The position numbers were made by a program, and so were the translations under genes. Below the pieces are notes generated by a model. The model ran no database searches and was not told the origin of the DNA. It saw only the letters and a list, made by a program, of their open reading frames with translations. DNA of 64,000 nucleotides from Marivita sp. (GTDB lineage: Bacteria; Pseudomonadota; Alphaproteobacteria; Rhodobacterales; Rhodobacteraceae), in NCBI RefSeq assembly GCF_020055675.1, contig NZ_JAIPUS010000002.1:182813-246812 (forward strand). Reading direction: 5' to 3'. This document shows positions 54,156-62,056 of this stretch, one piece after another. Position 1 is the first letter of the stretch. Each line of letters starts with the position of its first letter.

Positions 54156-55199
54156 ATGACATCGAAAGACGACAAGACCATCCGGGTCACGATGAAGGAT
54201 GTGGCGCGTGCGGCGGGCGTGTCGCAATCGACCGTGTCCTTCGTACTCAGCGGAACAGAAAACATGCGTATCAGCGCGGAGACCCGCGCCCGCGTGCTCG
54301 AAGCAGTCGAGGCGCTTGGCTATCGCTCGCGGGCCGCCGGTCGACCAACCGGCGGCCAGGGCCACCGGGTCATCGGGCTCATGTTCGACGAGATCGCCAC
54401 CAGTCCTTTCGCCTCCATTTCAATCGAGGGTCTGCAGGAAGAGGCCTGGAAACAGGGCGTCATCGTCGAGGTGGTTATGACCGGCGGCAATCGCGCGCAC
54501 GAGACGGCGGTTCTCAACAAATGGGCGGCGGACCGGGTGCATGGCGTCGCCTACGCCTCAATCCTGACGCGCGAGATCACACCGCCCGATGCGCTGGCGC
54601 GGCACAAGGCGGTCTTGTTGAACTGCACCGACTCCACCGGGCGTGTGTCCTCGATCGTTCCGGCAGAGCGGCGGGGCGCAGAACTGGCCACCCGGACGCT
54701 TATCGAAGTGGGCCATCGCCGCATCGCCTTCATCACTGGCGAGCCCTGGATGGATGCATCGGTCCAGAGACAGGAAGGCTACAAGCGCGCGCTGAGCGTG
54801 GCGCAGATCGAAGTCGATCCGGCCCTTATCGTCGAGGGAAATTTCCTGCCGAGCGGCGGTCATGCCGCGACGGTCGCCCTGCTGGAGTCGGCACAGCCCC
54901 CGAATGCCATCTTCTGCGCAAACGACCTTATGGCCATCGGCTGTTACGAGGCGCTCAAGGAGCGGGGTCATCGCATCGGCGAAACAATTGGCGTCATGGG
55001 ATATGACGATCAGGAAGTTGCACAGCATCTCTCGCCGCGCCTCAGCACGGTGTTGCTTCCACACCGCGAAATGGGTCAGTGGTGCGCGCGCAAGCTTCTG
55101 GATAGCAGCGACATGAACCCCGAAGCCATTCGGCTTGAGGGGCCGATCATGATCCGGCAATCGCATCTGGGGGTTTGCGCGCCGGAAACAACCGCCTAG
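54156..55199 (+). CDS. LacI/GalR-family transcriptional regulator
   Basis: 347 residues. HTH: VTMKDVARAAGVSQSTVSFVLSGTENMRISAETRARVLEAVEALGYR, followed by the hinge and a ribose-binding-like sensor domain (HRVIGLMFDEIATSPFASISIEGL). Divergent from the sugar ABC operon and 208 bases upstream of aldose epimerase. Expected to repress both in the absence of its sugar effector. Confidence 0.9.
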   Translation: MTSKDDKTIRVTMKDVARAAGVSQSTVSFVLSGTENMRISAETRARVLEAVEALGYRSRAAGRPTGGQGHRVIGLMFDEIATSPFASISIEGLQEEAWKQGVIVEVVMTGGNRAHETAVLNKWAADRVHGVAYASILTREITPPDALARHKAVLLNCTDSTGRVSSIVPAERRGAELATRTLIEVGHRRIAFITGEPWMDASVQRQEGYKRALSVAQIEVDPALIVEGNFLPSGGHAATVALLESAQPPNAIFCANDLMAIGCYEALKERGHRIGETIGVMGYDDQEVAQHLSPRLSTVLLPHREMGQWCARKLLDSSDMNPEAIRLEGPIMIRQSHLGVCAPETTA

Positions 55200-55407
55200 A
55201 TGTGCCGCTTCAAAACGGCCGTGGTCCTTTGAGAAAGCTGGTCGGGGTGGCGTTGAAATGCGCCGTGACCCGCGAACATTGCCCACCTCTGCGGACGCTC
55301 AGCGCGGGCAGAACCGGACGCGCAGGCGGATCGCACGCTTACTTGGCCCGCGCTGAATACTGCGGGCCGCACAAAGAAACGTATCGCTACGCAACGAGGA
55401 GAGTCTT

Positions 55408-56418
55408 GTGTCGCAAAGCATCATTGAGTTCGGGAAAACGCCCGACAACGACGCCATCCAACGGGTCACACTGAAAGGCGGCGGGCTGAAGGCCAATATC
55501 CTGACCTATGGCGCAACCGTGCAGGATCTCCGCCTGGAGGGGGTTGCCCACCCGCTCGTCCTCGGCGCCCCGTCGATCGAGCCATATTTCGGTCCGATGA
55601 AATACTTCGGGGCCATTGTCGGGCGCTTCGCGAACCGGATTGGGCAAGGCAGGTTCCTGCTCGATGGGCACGCGTACAACGTCTCGCGTAATTGGCTGAG
55701 TAGACACACGTTGCATGGTGGCGAGGTTGGCGCTGGCGAGAAGATATGGAGCATCGAGGATCTGACCGACAGCCGCGTCACCATGGGTCTCGAACTTGCC
55801 GATGGCGACATGGGGTTCCCCGGTCATCTGACCGTTCACGCCAAGATAACCCTAACCGAAGATTGCAGCCTCGGTTTCGACATCCGCGCCACGACAACCG
55901 CCGCGACGCCATGTTCTTTTGCGCATCACGGGTATTTCAACCTCGATGGCGGCCCCGACATTACCGGCCACGATTTGCAGATTGATGCGAAGGCCTATCT
56001 GCCTGTCGACGACGAGTTGATCCCGACCGGCGAAATCCGACCCGTGGAGGGCACAAAATTCGATTTTCGCACCCGATCGGAAATCGGCAAGCGCGGCCTC
56101 GATCACAATTTCTGCCTGTCTGACACGCGGAAGCCCCTACGACCGGTCGCGCGCCTGCACAGCGCAGAAAGCGATCTTTCGATGTCGGTCGAAACGACGG
56201 AGACGGGACTTCAGGTTTATGACGCCGCCTATATTCCCGAGGCGGGTCTCGCCGGTCTGGACTGCCGGACTTACAAACCTTTTGCCGGGGTTGCGCTGGA
56301 AACCCAGGTTTGGCCGGACGCACCCGGAAGATCGGAATTTCCCGACGCGATTCTCCGGCCTGAAAACGAATACCGCCATCAGGTGCGCTACGTTTTCACG
56401 ACAGGCGCGCAAAAATGA
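55408..56418 (+). CDS. galM: Aldose 1-epimerase (mutarotase)
   Basis: 336 residues, cytoplasmic, interconverting alpha and beta anomers of aldoses. Motifs: YGATVQDLRL, GRFANRIGQGRF, RHTLHGGEVG (His), FAHHGYFNLDG (catalytic His), GLDHNFCL with Asp, and the catalytic Glu near LETQVWPDAPGRSEFPDAILRP. The GTG at 55408 has GAGGAGAG upstream. Its position after lacI suggests it prepares the imported sugar for catabolism. Confidence 0.9.
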   Translation: MSQSIIEFGKTPDNDAIQRVTLKGGGLKANILTYGATVQDLRLEGVAHPLVLGAPSIEPYFGPMKYFGAIVGRFANRIGQGRFLLDGHAYNVSRNWLSRHTLHGGEVGAGEKIWSIEDLTDSRVTMGLELADGDMGFPGHLTVHAKITLTEDCSLGFDIRATTTAATPCSFAHHGYFNLDGGPDITGHDLQIDAKAYLPVDDELIPTGEIRPVEGTKFDFRTRSEIGKRGLDHNFCLSDTRKPLRPVARLHSAESDLSMSVETTETGLQVYDAAYIPEAGLAGLDCRTYKPFAGVALETQVWPDAPGRSEFPDAILRPENEYRHQVRYVFTTGAQK

Positions 56419-56493
56419 CTATGGGCCAGGAAGCCGTTTGTCGAAACGTCGATCACCGCTGACCACTTGGCGCTTGGGTCACAAGACCATCAA

Positions 56494-58014
56494 TCATTGC
56501 AGTGACGCGACCATGCCATAGCCGAAAAGCGCTGCCAAAAGAATGGGGATGATCCGTATCAGCCAGCCAAGCATGGTCGCCATGCGTTGGTGCAGGCCAA
56601 ATTGGCGGCACAGCTGGGCAGGAGAAAAACGCCACCCCAAGATAAGCGATGAGGCGATGGCGGCCAGGATCGTGCCGCTTGAGCCAACGGTTCGATCTAT
56701 GGCATCCAGCACCGGTCTTTCGCCGATTGTCCATTCCAGGGCCGTATAGGACAGCGCCGATGGAACGCCCAAGGCCACAATTGCGACAACGCCGATCAAG
56801 ACCGCAGACACCGAGTTGATACGGCGACCTTGCTCGCGCAGTGCCGCGGTTACCACTTTAGCGCCGCCCAGACACGAAGAGAGCGCCGCCAGAAACAGCA
56901 GCCAGAAAAAGACCGGCGCCAGGATCACCTCGCCGCCCATCTGCTCGAAGGCGCGTGGCAGTGTCTCGAAGGCGAGTTGAGAGCCGACACCCGGATCCAG
57001 CCCAGCGGCGAAGACCAGCGGAAAGATGGCTACACCCGCCAGGATCGCCACCCCGGAATTGATGGCGGCAACGGATGCGACAGACCGTGGGACATTCACG
57101 CGCAGCGGCAGATAACTTCCATAGGTGATGAGATAACCCTGGCCGATGGTCATGGAGAAAAACGCCTGTCCAAATGCCGCGCGCCAGACGGCCGGATCCT
57201 GCATCCGCGAGATGTCGGGAGAGAAGAGAAAAGCCAACGCCTGATGTGCCGCGCCGTACCGCATTGCGTATACCGCAAGGCCGAGCAACGCGAGCAGCAG
57301 AACCGGCATGAGCAACTGCGCCGCACGCTCAATGCCCGACAGGCCGAAAGCGAGAATCGCGGCCACCATCGCTCCGGTCACGCCCAGCCACCCGAGCGAC
57401 GCATAGCCGGAGGAAAACTCTGAAAACACCGGCGGTGCGCCCATGGTGGATTCCACCGCGTAGCCCAGTGTCCAGCCGGTCACGACGAAGTAATAGCTGT
57501 CGATCGCCAAGGTGAGCAGGACAACGGCGACACCAACCGGCAAGAAGACACGGCCGAACCGGCGGAAGCTCGCAATGACCGAGCCATGGGTTTCGCGTCC
57601 GATGGCGATTTCCAAGGCTGCGAAGGGAATGGCGATGAAAACGACAGCGATCGCGTAAGCGAACAGGAAAGCCCCGCCGCCATTTTCCCCGACCAGGGTT
57701 GGAAAGCGCCAGAGATTGCCAAGCCCGACACCGGCGGCTGCCGTCGAGAGGACGAAGGCGCGTTCCGAGGACCAGAGCGCATAGGGTTGTTCTGCTTTTT
57801 CCGCCGCCTCACGCGAAACGTCTGTCAGTTCAGCGGCAGCTTGGCTGCTTTCCTCTCTGGGTTGGGCCGTTGGTTCGCGTTGTCCTCGGACAGGCTGTTC
57901 GTCATCCTCCGATGGATCATCTCCGTTCGGGGCGGCCGTGTCCTCATCCGCCTCAGCAGAGGTGTCTTTTGTGGCGCGGCTTTGATTTGCCTCGTCGTTT
58001 GAACACGCTGGCAT
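56494..58014 (-). CDS. Sodium-dependent NSS/SNF-family transporter with long acidic N-terminal tail
   Basis: 506 residues. The NSS core begins at residue 81 (WSSERAFVLSTAAAGVGLGNLWRFP, here with the TM1 GLGNLWRFP unwound region at 97-105), then GGGAFLFAYAIAVVFIAIPFAALEIAIGR and the family segments AFGQAFFSMTIGQGYLITYGSYL; about 11-12 helices. The first 80 residues are hydrophilic and rich in Asp, Glu, Ser, Pro and Gln, unusual for bacterial NSS proteins, which start within about 10 residues of TM1. Likely Na+-coupled import of an amino acid or amine. Monocistronic; the ATG at 58014 follows GTGAGG. Confidence 0.85.
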   Translation of the reverse strand: MPACSNDEANQSRATKDTSAEADEDTAAPNGDDPSEDDEQPVRGQREPTAQPREESSQAAAELTDVSREAAEKAEQPYALWSSERAFVLSTAAAGVGLGNLWRFPTLVGENGGGAFLFAYAIAVVFIAIPFAALEIAIGRETHGSVIASFRRFGRVFLPVGVAVVLLTLAIDSYYFVVTGWTLGYAVESTMGAPPVFSEFSSGYASLGWLGVTGAMVAAILAFGLSGIERAAQLLMPVLLLALLGLAVYAMRYGAAHQALAFLFSPDISRMQDPAVWRAAFGQAFFSMTIGQGYLITYGSYLPLRVNVPRSVASVAAINSGVAILAGVAIFPLVFAAGLDPGVGSQLAFETLPRAFEQMGGEVILAPVFFWLLFLAALSSCLGGAKVVTAALREQGRRINSVSAVLIGVVAIVALGVPSALSYTALEWTIGERPVLDAIDRTVGSSGTILAAIASSLILGWRFSPAQLCRQFGLHQRMATMLGWLIRIIPILLAALFGYGMVASLQ

Positions 58015-58264
58015 GTAACCTCACGAGAGCCTTTTTCCTGTTCTTGGACGTTGCGCCCGAAGCGAATTCGCCTACGCCGAAAGACCAATGAGACATTGTT
58101 TGCCGGTCGATTTGCAACCAGAACCAAGCAAAACTGATGATTTTGAATTCTTCGGCATCGGGTCCGGCGCTTGTCCGGACCAAAGCCGATGCTCATCCTC
58201 ATGCCAAACTTACGACGCGTTCCTGATTTGACAAGTGCCATGATTTGACATGGATCATAGCGTA

Positions 58265-58282
58265 TATGCGCCGTGGCGCATA
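58265..58282. promoter_or_regulatory. Perfect ArsR-type operator TATGCGCC-GT-GGCGCATA
   Basis: Eight-base perfect inverted arms with a 2-base spacer, immediately upstream of the arsR ATG at 58294. ArsR/SmtB proteins bind dyads of this size and spacing (SmtB-type sites begin ATAT and end ATAT-like). TTGACA elements at about 58229 and 58245 may be -35 boxes, so the site would cover the promoter and give autorepression. Confidence 0.72.
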
Positions 58283-58293
58283 AACTTTCGGTC

Positions 58294-58581
58294 ATGCAGG
58301 ATGTCCTGACCGCCATTTGCGACCCGACACGCCGTGCGGCACTCTCTATCCTCTGGGATGGGGGAGAGCATTGCGTCTGCGAACTGATGGCGCGGCTCGA
58401 CGCGAGCCAGAGCCGGATGTCGCGGCACATGAAGGTGTTGCGCGAAGCCGGTCTCGTGATCGACAGGCGCGATGCGCAATGGGTGCGCTACCGCCGGAAC
58501 CCCGACCTCGCGCCGGAGCTTGCAGCGGTTGTCGACGCGGTTCTGGCTGTGGGAGACAAACGCGAATTGGAGGTCGCATGA
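58294..58581 (+). CDS. ArsR/SmtB-family transcriptional repressor
   Basis: 95 residues. Compact winged HTH: LTAICDPTRRAALSILWDGGEHCVCELMARLDASQSRMSRHMKVLREAGLVIDRR. Cys27-x-Cys29 in CVCEL is the ArsR As(III)/Cd-type metal-binding position. The ATG at 58294 is preferred to the GTG at 58273, which lies inside the operator dyad. First gene of a five-gene operon with 4-bp overlaps throughout. Effector likely a thiophilic metal(loid) or a related ligand. Confidence 0.85.
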   Translation: MQDVLTAICDPTRRAALSILWDGGEHCVCELMARLDASQSRMSRHMKVLREAGLVIDRRDAQWVRYRRNPDLAPELAAVVDAVLAVGDKRELEVA

Positions 58582-59018
58582 CCACCAGGACCGACGATCA
58601 CCATGCCCCGCAGGAGCTCCCGGCCTGGCCATGGTATGCAGGCGTGCCGCTTGCGGTCGTCGTCTGGTGGCTGGTCTACGGCCCGTTGATCCCGTTCTCC
58701 GAGTTGGCGACGTCGCTCTTTCCGGTCGCGCGCTACAGCCATACCGGCGAGGCCATTGCCTTCTTCATCTATGATGTGCCCAAGTTGCTGCTCTTGCTGA
58801 CGGGCATCGTCTTCGTCACCGGTGTCTTGCTTAGCTGGTCCAGCCCGGAGAAGACCCGCGCGATCCTCGCGGGAAAACACCAGATCTGGGGCTATCCGCT
58901 GGCCGCCGCTCTTGGTGTGCTGACGCCCTTCTGCTCGTGCTCCTCGGTGCCGCTCTTCATTGGCTTCGTGTCGTGGGGCATTCTTGCCACCGGCTTTCTA
59001 TTCAATTTCCTGTTATGA
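58578..59018 (+). CDS. Half-length permease of the DUF318/ArsP-YraQ family
   Basis: 146 residues with membrane segments at VPLAVVVWWLVYGPLIPF, LLLLLTGIVFVTGVLL and YPLAAALGVLTPFCSC. TPFCSCSSVPLFIGFVS is the diagnostic DUF318/ArsP motif, in which ArsP proteins use Cys residues to bind trivalent arsenicals. Normal members continue for another 150-200 residues with a second half; here the frame ends after WGILATGFLFNFLL and the methyltransferase gene begins in a 4-base overlap. Either a truncated transporter or a genuine half-unit that could dimerise. Both ends overlap neighbours (ATGA). Confidence 0.75.
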   Translation: MTTRTDDHHAPQELPAWPWYAGVPLAVVVWWLVYGPLIPFSELATSLFPVARYSHTGEAIAFFIYDVPKLLLLLTGIVFVTGVLLSWSSPEKTRAILAGKHQIWGYPLAAALGVLTPFCSCSSVPLFIGFVSWGILATGFLFNFLL

Positions 59019-59665
59019 GCGAGGGCAGTGATATGGACCTTCCACAACATTGGGATGACGCTTACCGCGCGCGGGACGAAGATGCGCTGACATGGTTCGA
59101 AGCGGTGCCCGAGGTTTCGCTGCGGCTGGTTCGTCAGCACTTGCCGCGAGGTGGGACGATGTTTGACGTCGGCGCCGGCGCGTCTCGGCTGGTCGATCAC
59201 GTTCTGGACGAACGGCGTGGGCACGTGACGGTTCTCGATCTGTCGCCCGAGGCGCTGGCGCTCACGCGCGAACGGCTGGGACAGCACGCCAACGAAGTCT
59301 CCTTCGTTGTGACCGATATCCGCAACTGGACGCCGGACAGGGCCTACGACCTCTGGCATGACCGTGCGGTGTTTCACTTCCTGACCGACACTGCCGATCA
59401 GCGGCGCTATCTCGAAACCCTGGATGCGAGCCTTCGCCCGGGCGGCACGGCCATTATCTCCACGTTCGACCTGACCGGGCCCGAGCAATGTTCCAACCTC
59501 CCGGTGCAACGGTACTCGCCCGAAACGCTTGACGCGCGGATTGAACAGCTGATGCCGGGCCTGCTGACCCTCGTGCGGTCAGAGCAGCACACACATCACA
59601 CCCCCAAGGGCAACACCCAGACATTTCAAATCTCGGTCTATCGCAAGAAGGAAATCCCCACATGA
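59015..59665 (+). CDS. Class I SAM-dependent methyltransferase in the arsR operon
   Basis: 216 residues, cytoplasmic. N-terminus QHWDDAYRARDEDALTWFE is the pattern of small methyltransferases of the tellurite/thiopurine-like group. Motif I MFDVGAGASRLVDHVL, motif II VTVLDLSPEAL, motif III-like YDLWHDRAVFHFL, then GGTAIISTFDLTGP. Starts at ATG 59015 overlapping the permease stop; ATG 59033 has a better ribosome-binding site (GAGGG) and is the alternative. Not the arsenite methyltransferase ArsM, as its conserved Cys residues are missing. Substrate could be a thiol, metalloid or sulfur compound. Confidence 0.8.
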   Translation: MSEGSDMDLPQHWDDAYRARDEDALTWFEAVPEVSLRLVRQHLPRGGTMFDVGAGASRLVDHVLDERRGHVTVLDLSPEALALTRERLGQHANEVSFVVTDIRNWTPDRAYDLWHDRAVFHFLTDTADQRRYLETLDASLRPGGTAIISTFDLTGPEQCSNLPVQRYSPETLDARIEQLMPGLLTLVRSEQHTHHTPKGNTQTFQISVYRKKEIPT

Positions 59666-59898
59666 AATCCGTCAAGGTCTACGGCTCCGGCTGCAACCGC
59701 TGCGAGGCAACCGAAACCATGGTCAAGGAGAAGGCGGCCAAGCTCGGCCTTGCGGTCAACGTCGAAAAGGTCACCGACGCCAAATCCATCGCCATGGCCG
59801 GTGTCATGTCCACGCCGGGCGTTTCGGTCGACGGCACGCTCGTCCACGCCGGTGGTCTGACGGACGCGGCGAAACTCGAAGACTGGCTCAACGCATGA
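59662..59898 (+). CDS. Small thioredoxin-fold redox-active disulfide protein
   Basis: 78 residues. CxxC is Cys11-Asn-Arg-Cys14 in YGSGCNRCEATE, followed by a short thioredoxin-like fold with TPGVSVDGTLVHAGGLT. This size and motif match the redox-active disulfide protein 2 family, which is commonly encoded beside DUF318 permeases. It overlaps neighbours on both sides by 4 bases. It may hand over or reduce a metal(loid) or thiol for the permease. Confidence 0.85.
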   Translation: MKSVKVYGSGCNRCEATETMVKEKAAKLGLAVNVEKVTDAKSIAMAGVMSTPGVSVDGTLVHAGGLTDAAKLEDWLNA

Positions 59899-60806
59899 TC
59901 CGCGCTCTAGTTGCCGTTGTCGTCCTTGTTGTTCCCAGCTCCAGCCTTGCGGACGTGCTCGATGTCCAGCCTGTCACGCAGGATGTCTGGGCCATCGTCG
60001 GCCCCACCGAGCAGCGCAATCCGGAGAACCTCGCCAATAACGCGACCTTCGGGCTCGTGGTGACGACCGAGGGGGCGGTGCTGATGGATCCGGGCGGATC
60101 TTGGCAAGGCGCGGAGATGCTGCACGCGGCCATCCACACCGTTACCGACCAACCTGTCCGCTATGTCATCAACACCGGCGGGCAGGATCACCGTTGGCTC
60201 GGCAACGGGTACTGGCAGGCGCAGGGGGCAACCGTGATTGCCTCGGAAGCGGCGGTCGAGGATCACAACGACCGCGCGCAGAATCACATGATCGCACTGT
60301 CGCAATTCCTGGGCAACGGGCTGGACGGGACCGAGCCGGCCTATGCCAATGTGACCTATGAAACCGATTACGCGCTCGAGTTCGGTGGCCTCAGCTTCGA
60401 GATCATGCATCGCGGCCCGGCTCACACGCCGGGCGACAGTTTCGTCTGGCTGGACGAACGCGATGTGATGTTCACCGGGGACATCGTCTATGTCGACCGC
60501 CTGCTGGGCAACGGCCCGGCCCGCGACACCGACAGCTGGATCGCGGTGTTCGAAGCGATGGCGGCGTTTGGGCCCACGCATATCGTGCCCGGCCATGGCC
60601 GCGCGACCGATCTGGCCACGGCCACACGCGACACCCATGACTATCTTGTGAACTTGCGCAGGCGGATCGGGGCGCTGATCGAGGCAGGCGGCGACATCAT
60701 GGACGCGCCGCAGATCGACCAGTCGGCCTGGGCCCATCTGGAACAGTTCGAAGCGCTGGCCGGCCGCAACGCGCAGGCCACCTACGAAGAGATGGAGTGG
60801 GAATAG
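59895..60806 (+). CDS. Periplasmic MBL-fold (metallo-beta-lactamase) protein lacking the canonical HxHxDH
   Basis: 303 residues with a Sec signal peptide (MIRALVAVVVLVVPSSSLADV). The fold is clear: NATFGLVVTTEGAVLMDPGGSW, GPAHTPGDSFVWL, FTGDIVYVDRLLG and HIVPGHGRATDL. The usual NTHxHxDHxxGN is NTGGQDHRWLGNG, so both His of the first metal site are absent while Asp-His remains. SoxH-like proteins are relatives. Last gene of the arsR operon. Either a one-metal enzyme or a binding protein; role unknown. Confidence 0.8.
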   Translation: MIRALVAVVVLVVPSSSLADVLDVQPVTQDVWAIVGPTEQRNPENLANNATFGLVVTTEGAVLMDPGGSWQGAEMLHAAIHTVTDQPVRYVINTGGQDHRWLGNGYWQAQGATVIASEAAVEDHNDRAQNHMIALSQFLGNGLDGTEPAYANVTYETDYALEFGGLSFEIMHRGPAHTPGDSFVWLDERDVMFTGDIVYVDRLLGNGPARDTDSWIAVFEAMAAFGPTHIVPGHGRATDLATATRDTHDYLVNLRRRIGALIEAGGDIMDAPQIDQSAWAHLEQFEALAGRNAQATYEEMEWE

Positions 60807-61231
60807 AACGAAGGTCAGGCACCACTCAGCGGTCTGGTATCATCTGCACTCATGCTGCCCAGCCCTTGACCCGAATATACTGGTCCTCCGTTTGCCAGTT
60901 TGCGATCCACACCGTGACAGTCCGAGATTTCAGATTCCAGCCAAGAACTCAGGGGCCGCTGCGGGGCCGGGAGCGCTCATTTGGCGCGTTTTGCTCCACG
61001 GGCGGCTCGGCGTCGGAACGTCCGGCTTTGCGGCGTTCGCTTTACGGAATCTTCTTGCCACGGAAACAGAAAAGCGAAAACGATGTGCCGCCGCCAGTCT
61101 GGCCAGGGCAATCCTTCGATCACGCCAGGCCGCCCGTCGATCCGGTCCGGTATTTACGGTCCATCTGCCCCATCGCATCGCGCTGAAGCCCTGGAGCCGG
61201 CGGCGAAGGGCGCTGCGCGCTGCCGTTCCGA
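60807..61231. other. Intergenic region between convergent genes, no gene seen
   Basis: About 425 bases between the arsR operon and the leftward BLUF gene. No frame with recognisable motif and no clear terminator. Confidence 0.5.
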
Positions 61232-61645
61232 TCAGGTCAGGTCTGGTGCATCGGCCTTGTCCCGGAGCTTTTCGAAAAACCCCTCGACCTCTGCTTCGGT
61301 GGTGCGTTCAATGGCGTCATCCCGGACGTCCGCTTGCGACCAGATCCATGTCACGGCCGGATCATGCAGCATCGCCCATTTTCCGAACATCCGCTCCGGG
61401 ACAGTCTTTTCGACATGAATCTGGAACTCAAGGTGCCGGTCATCGCGCCCGATGCGCTCCATTGCTTTCCTGACCTCTTCCTCCGGGCCTTCGAGCATTT
61501 GCAGATAGACATCTTCGCGGCAGATAAGCGCGCCTGTGATGCCCCGGCTCGGGTTGGCGCGCTGCGCATGCGCCAGAATGTTGTTCAGCGTATTGCCGTC
61601 AAATCCGAAGGGACGTGATGTGTAGATCGCGCGATAGACTGACAT
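61232..61645 (-). CDS. BLUF-domain blue-light photoreceptor, short form
   Basis: 137 residues, cytoplasmic FAD-binding photosensor. All key BLUF residues can be placed: Tyr8 (AIYTS), Asn31 (QRANPSRGITGAL), Gln49 (VYLQMLEGP), and Trp90/Met92 (GKWAML), which form the Tyr-Gln flavin switch. A C-terminal helical tail of about 45 residues rich in Glu and Asp follows, with no output domain, so it must signal through a partner protein. The ATG at 61645 gives the family start MSVYRAIYTS. It lies about 410 bases from the PAS-AAA-Fis regulator gene in the same orientation. Confidence 0.9.
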   Translation of the reverse strand: MSVYRAIYTSRPFGFDGNTLNNILAHAQRANPSRGITGALICREDVYLQMLEGPEEEVRKAMERIGRDDRHLEFQIHVEKTVPERMFGKWAMLHDPAVTWIWSQADVRDDAIERTTEAEVEGFFEKLRDKADAPDLT

Positions 61646-62056
61646 GGGTGCGCCTTTTCCTGTTAACATCACCATGGCACATTCCGGGCGGCTTGGCACG
61701 GATTAACGCCAATCATTCGCTTCCTCGATTTGCCTAGCAACTCATCCAGACGGCGTCAAAGTTGGCGTTTGACCCGGGTTCGCCACGAACAGCCCGGCAT
61801 ACTGTCATGCGCGCGCCCTATCCCGGTCCAGATCGAGTCGTTTGGGCAGCTTGACCTGCGGCACCAGCAGGAAGATCGGCGCGCTTTTCGCTGCAAACGC
61901 TCGAACCCTGGTTGCGGCCGGTATTCGCGCCAGAGGCGAACGGTTGACCCAGCTTGTTGATTCGGGCCCTGTCGGCAACCGGCAGGCGCGGTCCGCGGCG
62001 GCGTTCCTCCCATTAGCCTGAGGTGATCTTGCCGCAATTCCCGGGCCCGCAATGAT
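61646..62056. other. Intergenic region, no supported gene
   Basis: About 410 bases between the BLUF gene and the regulator gene. A sequence TTGGCACGG near 61690 resembles half of a sigma54 promoter but the GG-GC spacing is 11 instead of 10. Short frames only. Confidence 0.45.

Noticed and set aside
61688..61705. Sigma54-like promoter TTGGCACG...GC
   Set aside because: Spacing between the invariant GG and GC is 11 rather than 10, and the -12 element does not match; it also faces away from the BLUF gene.
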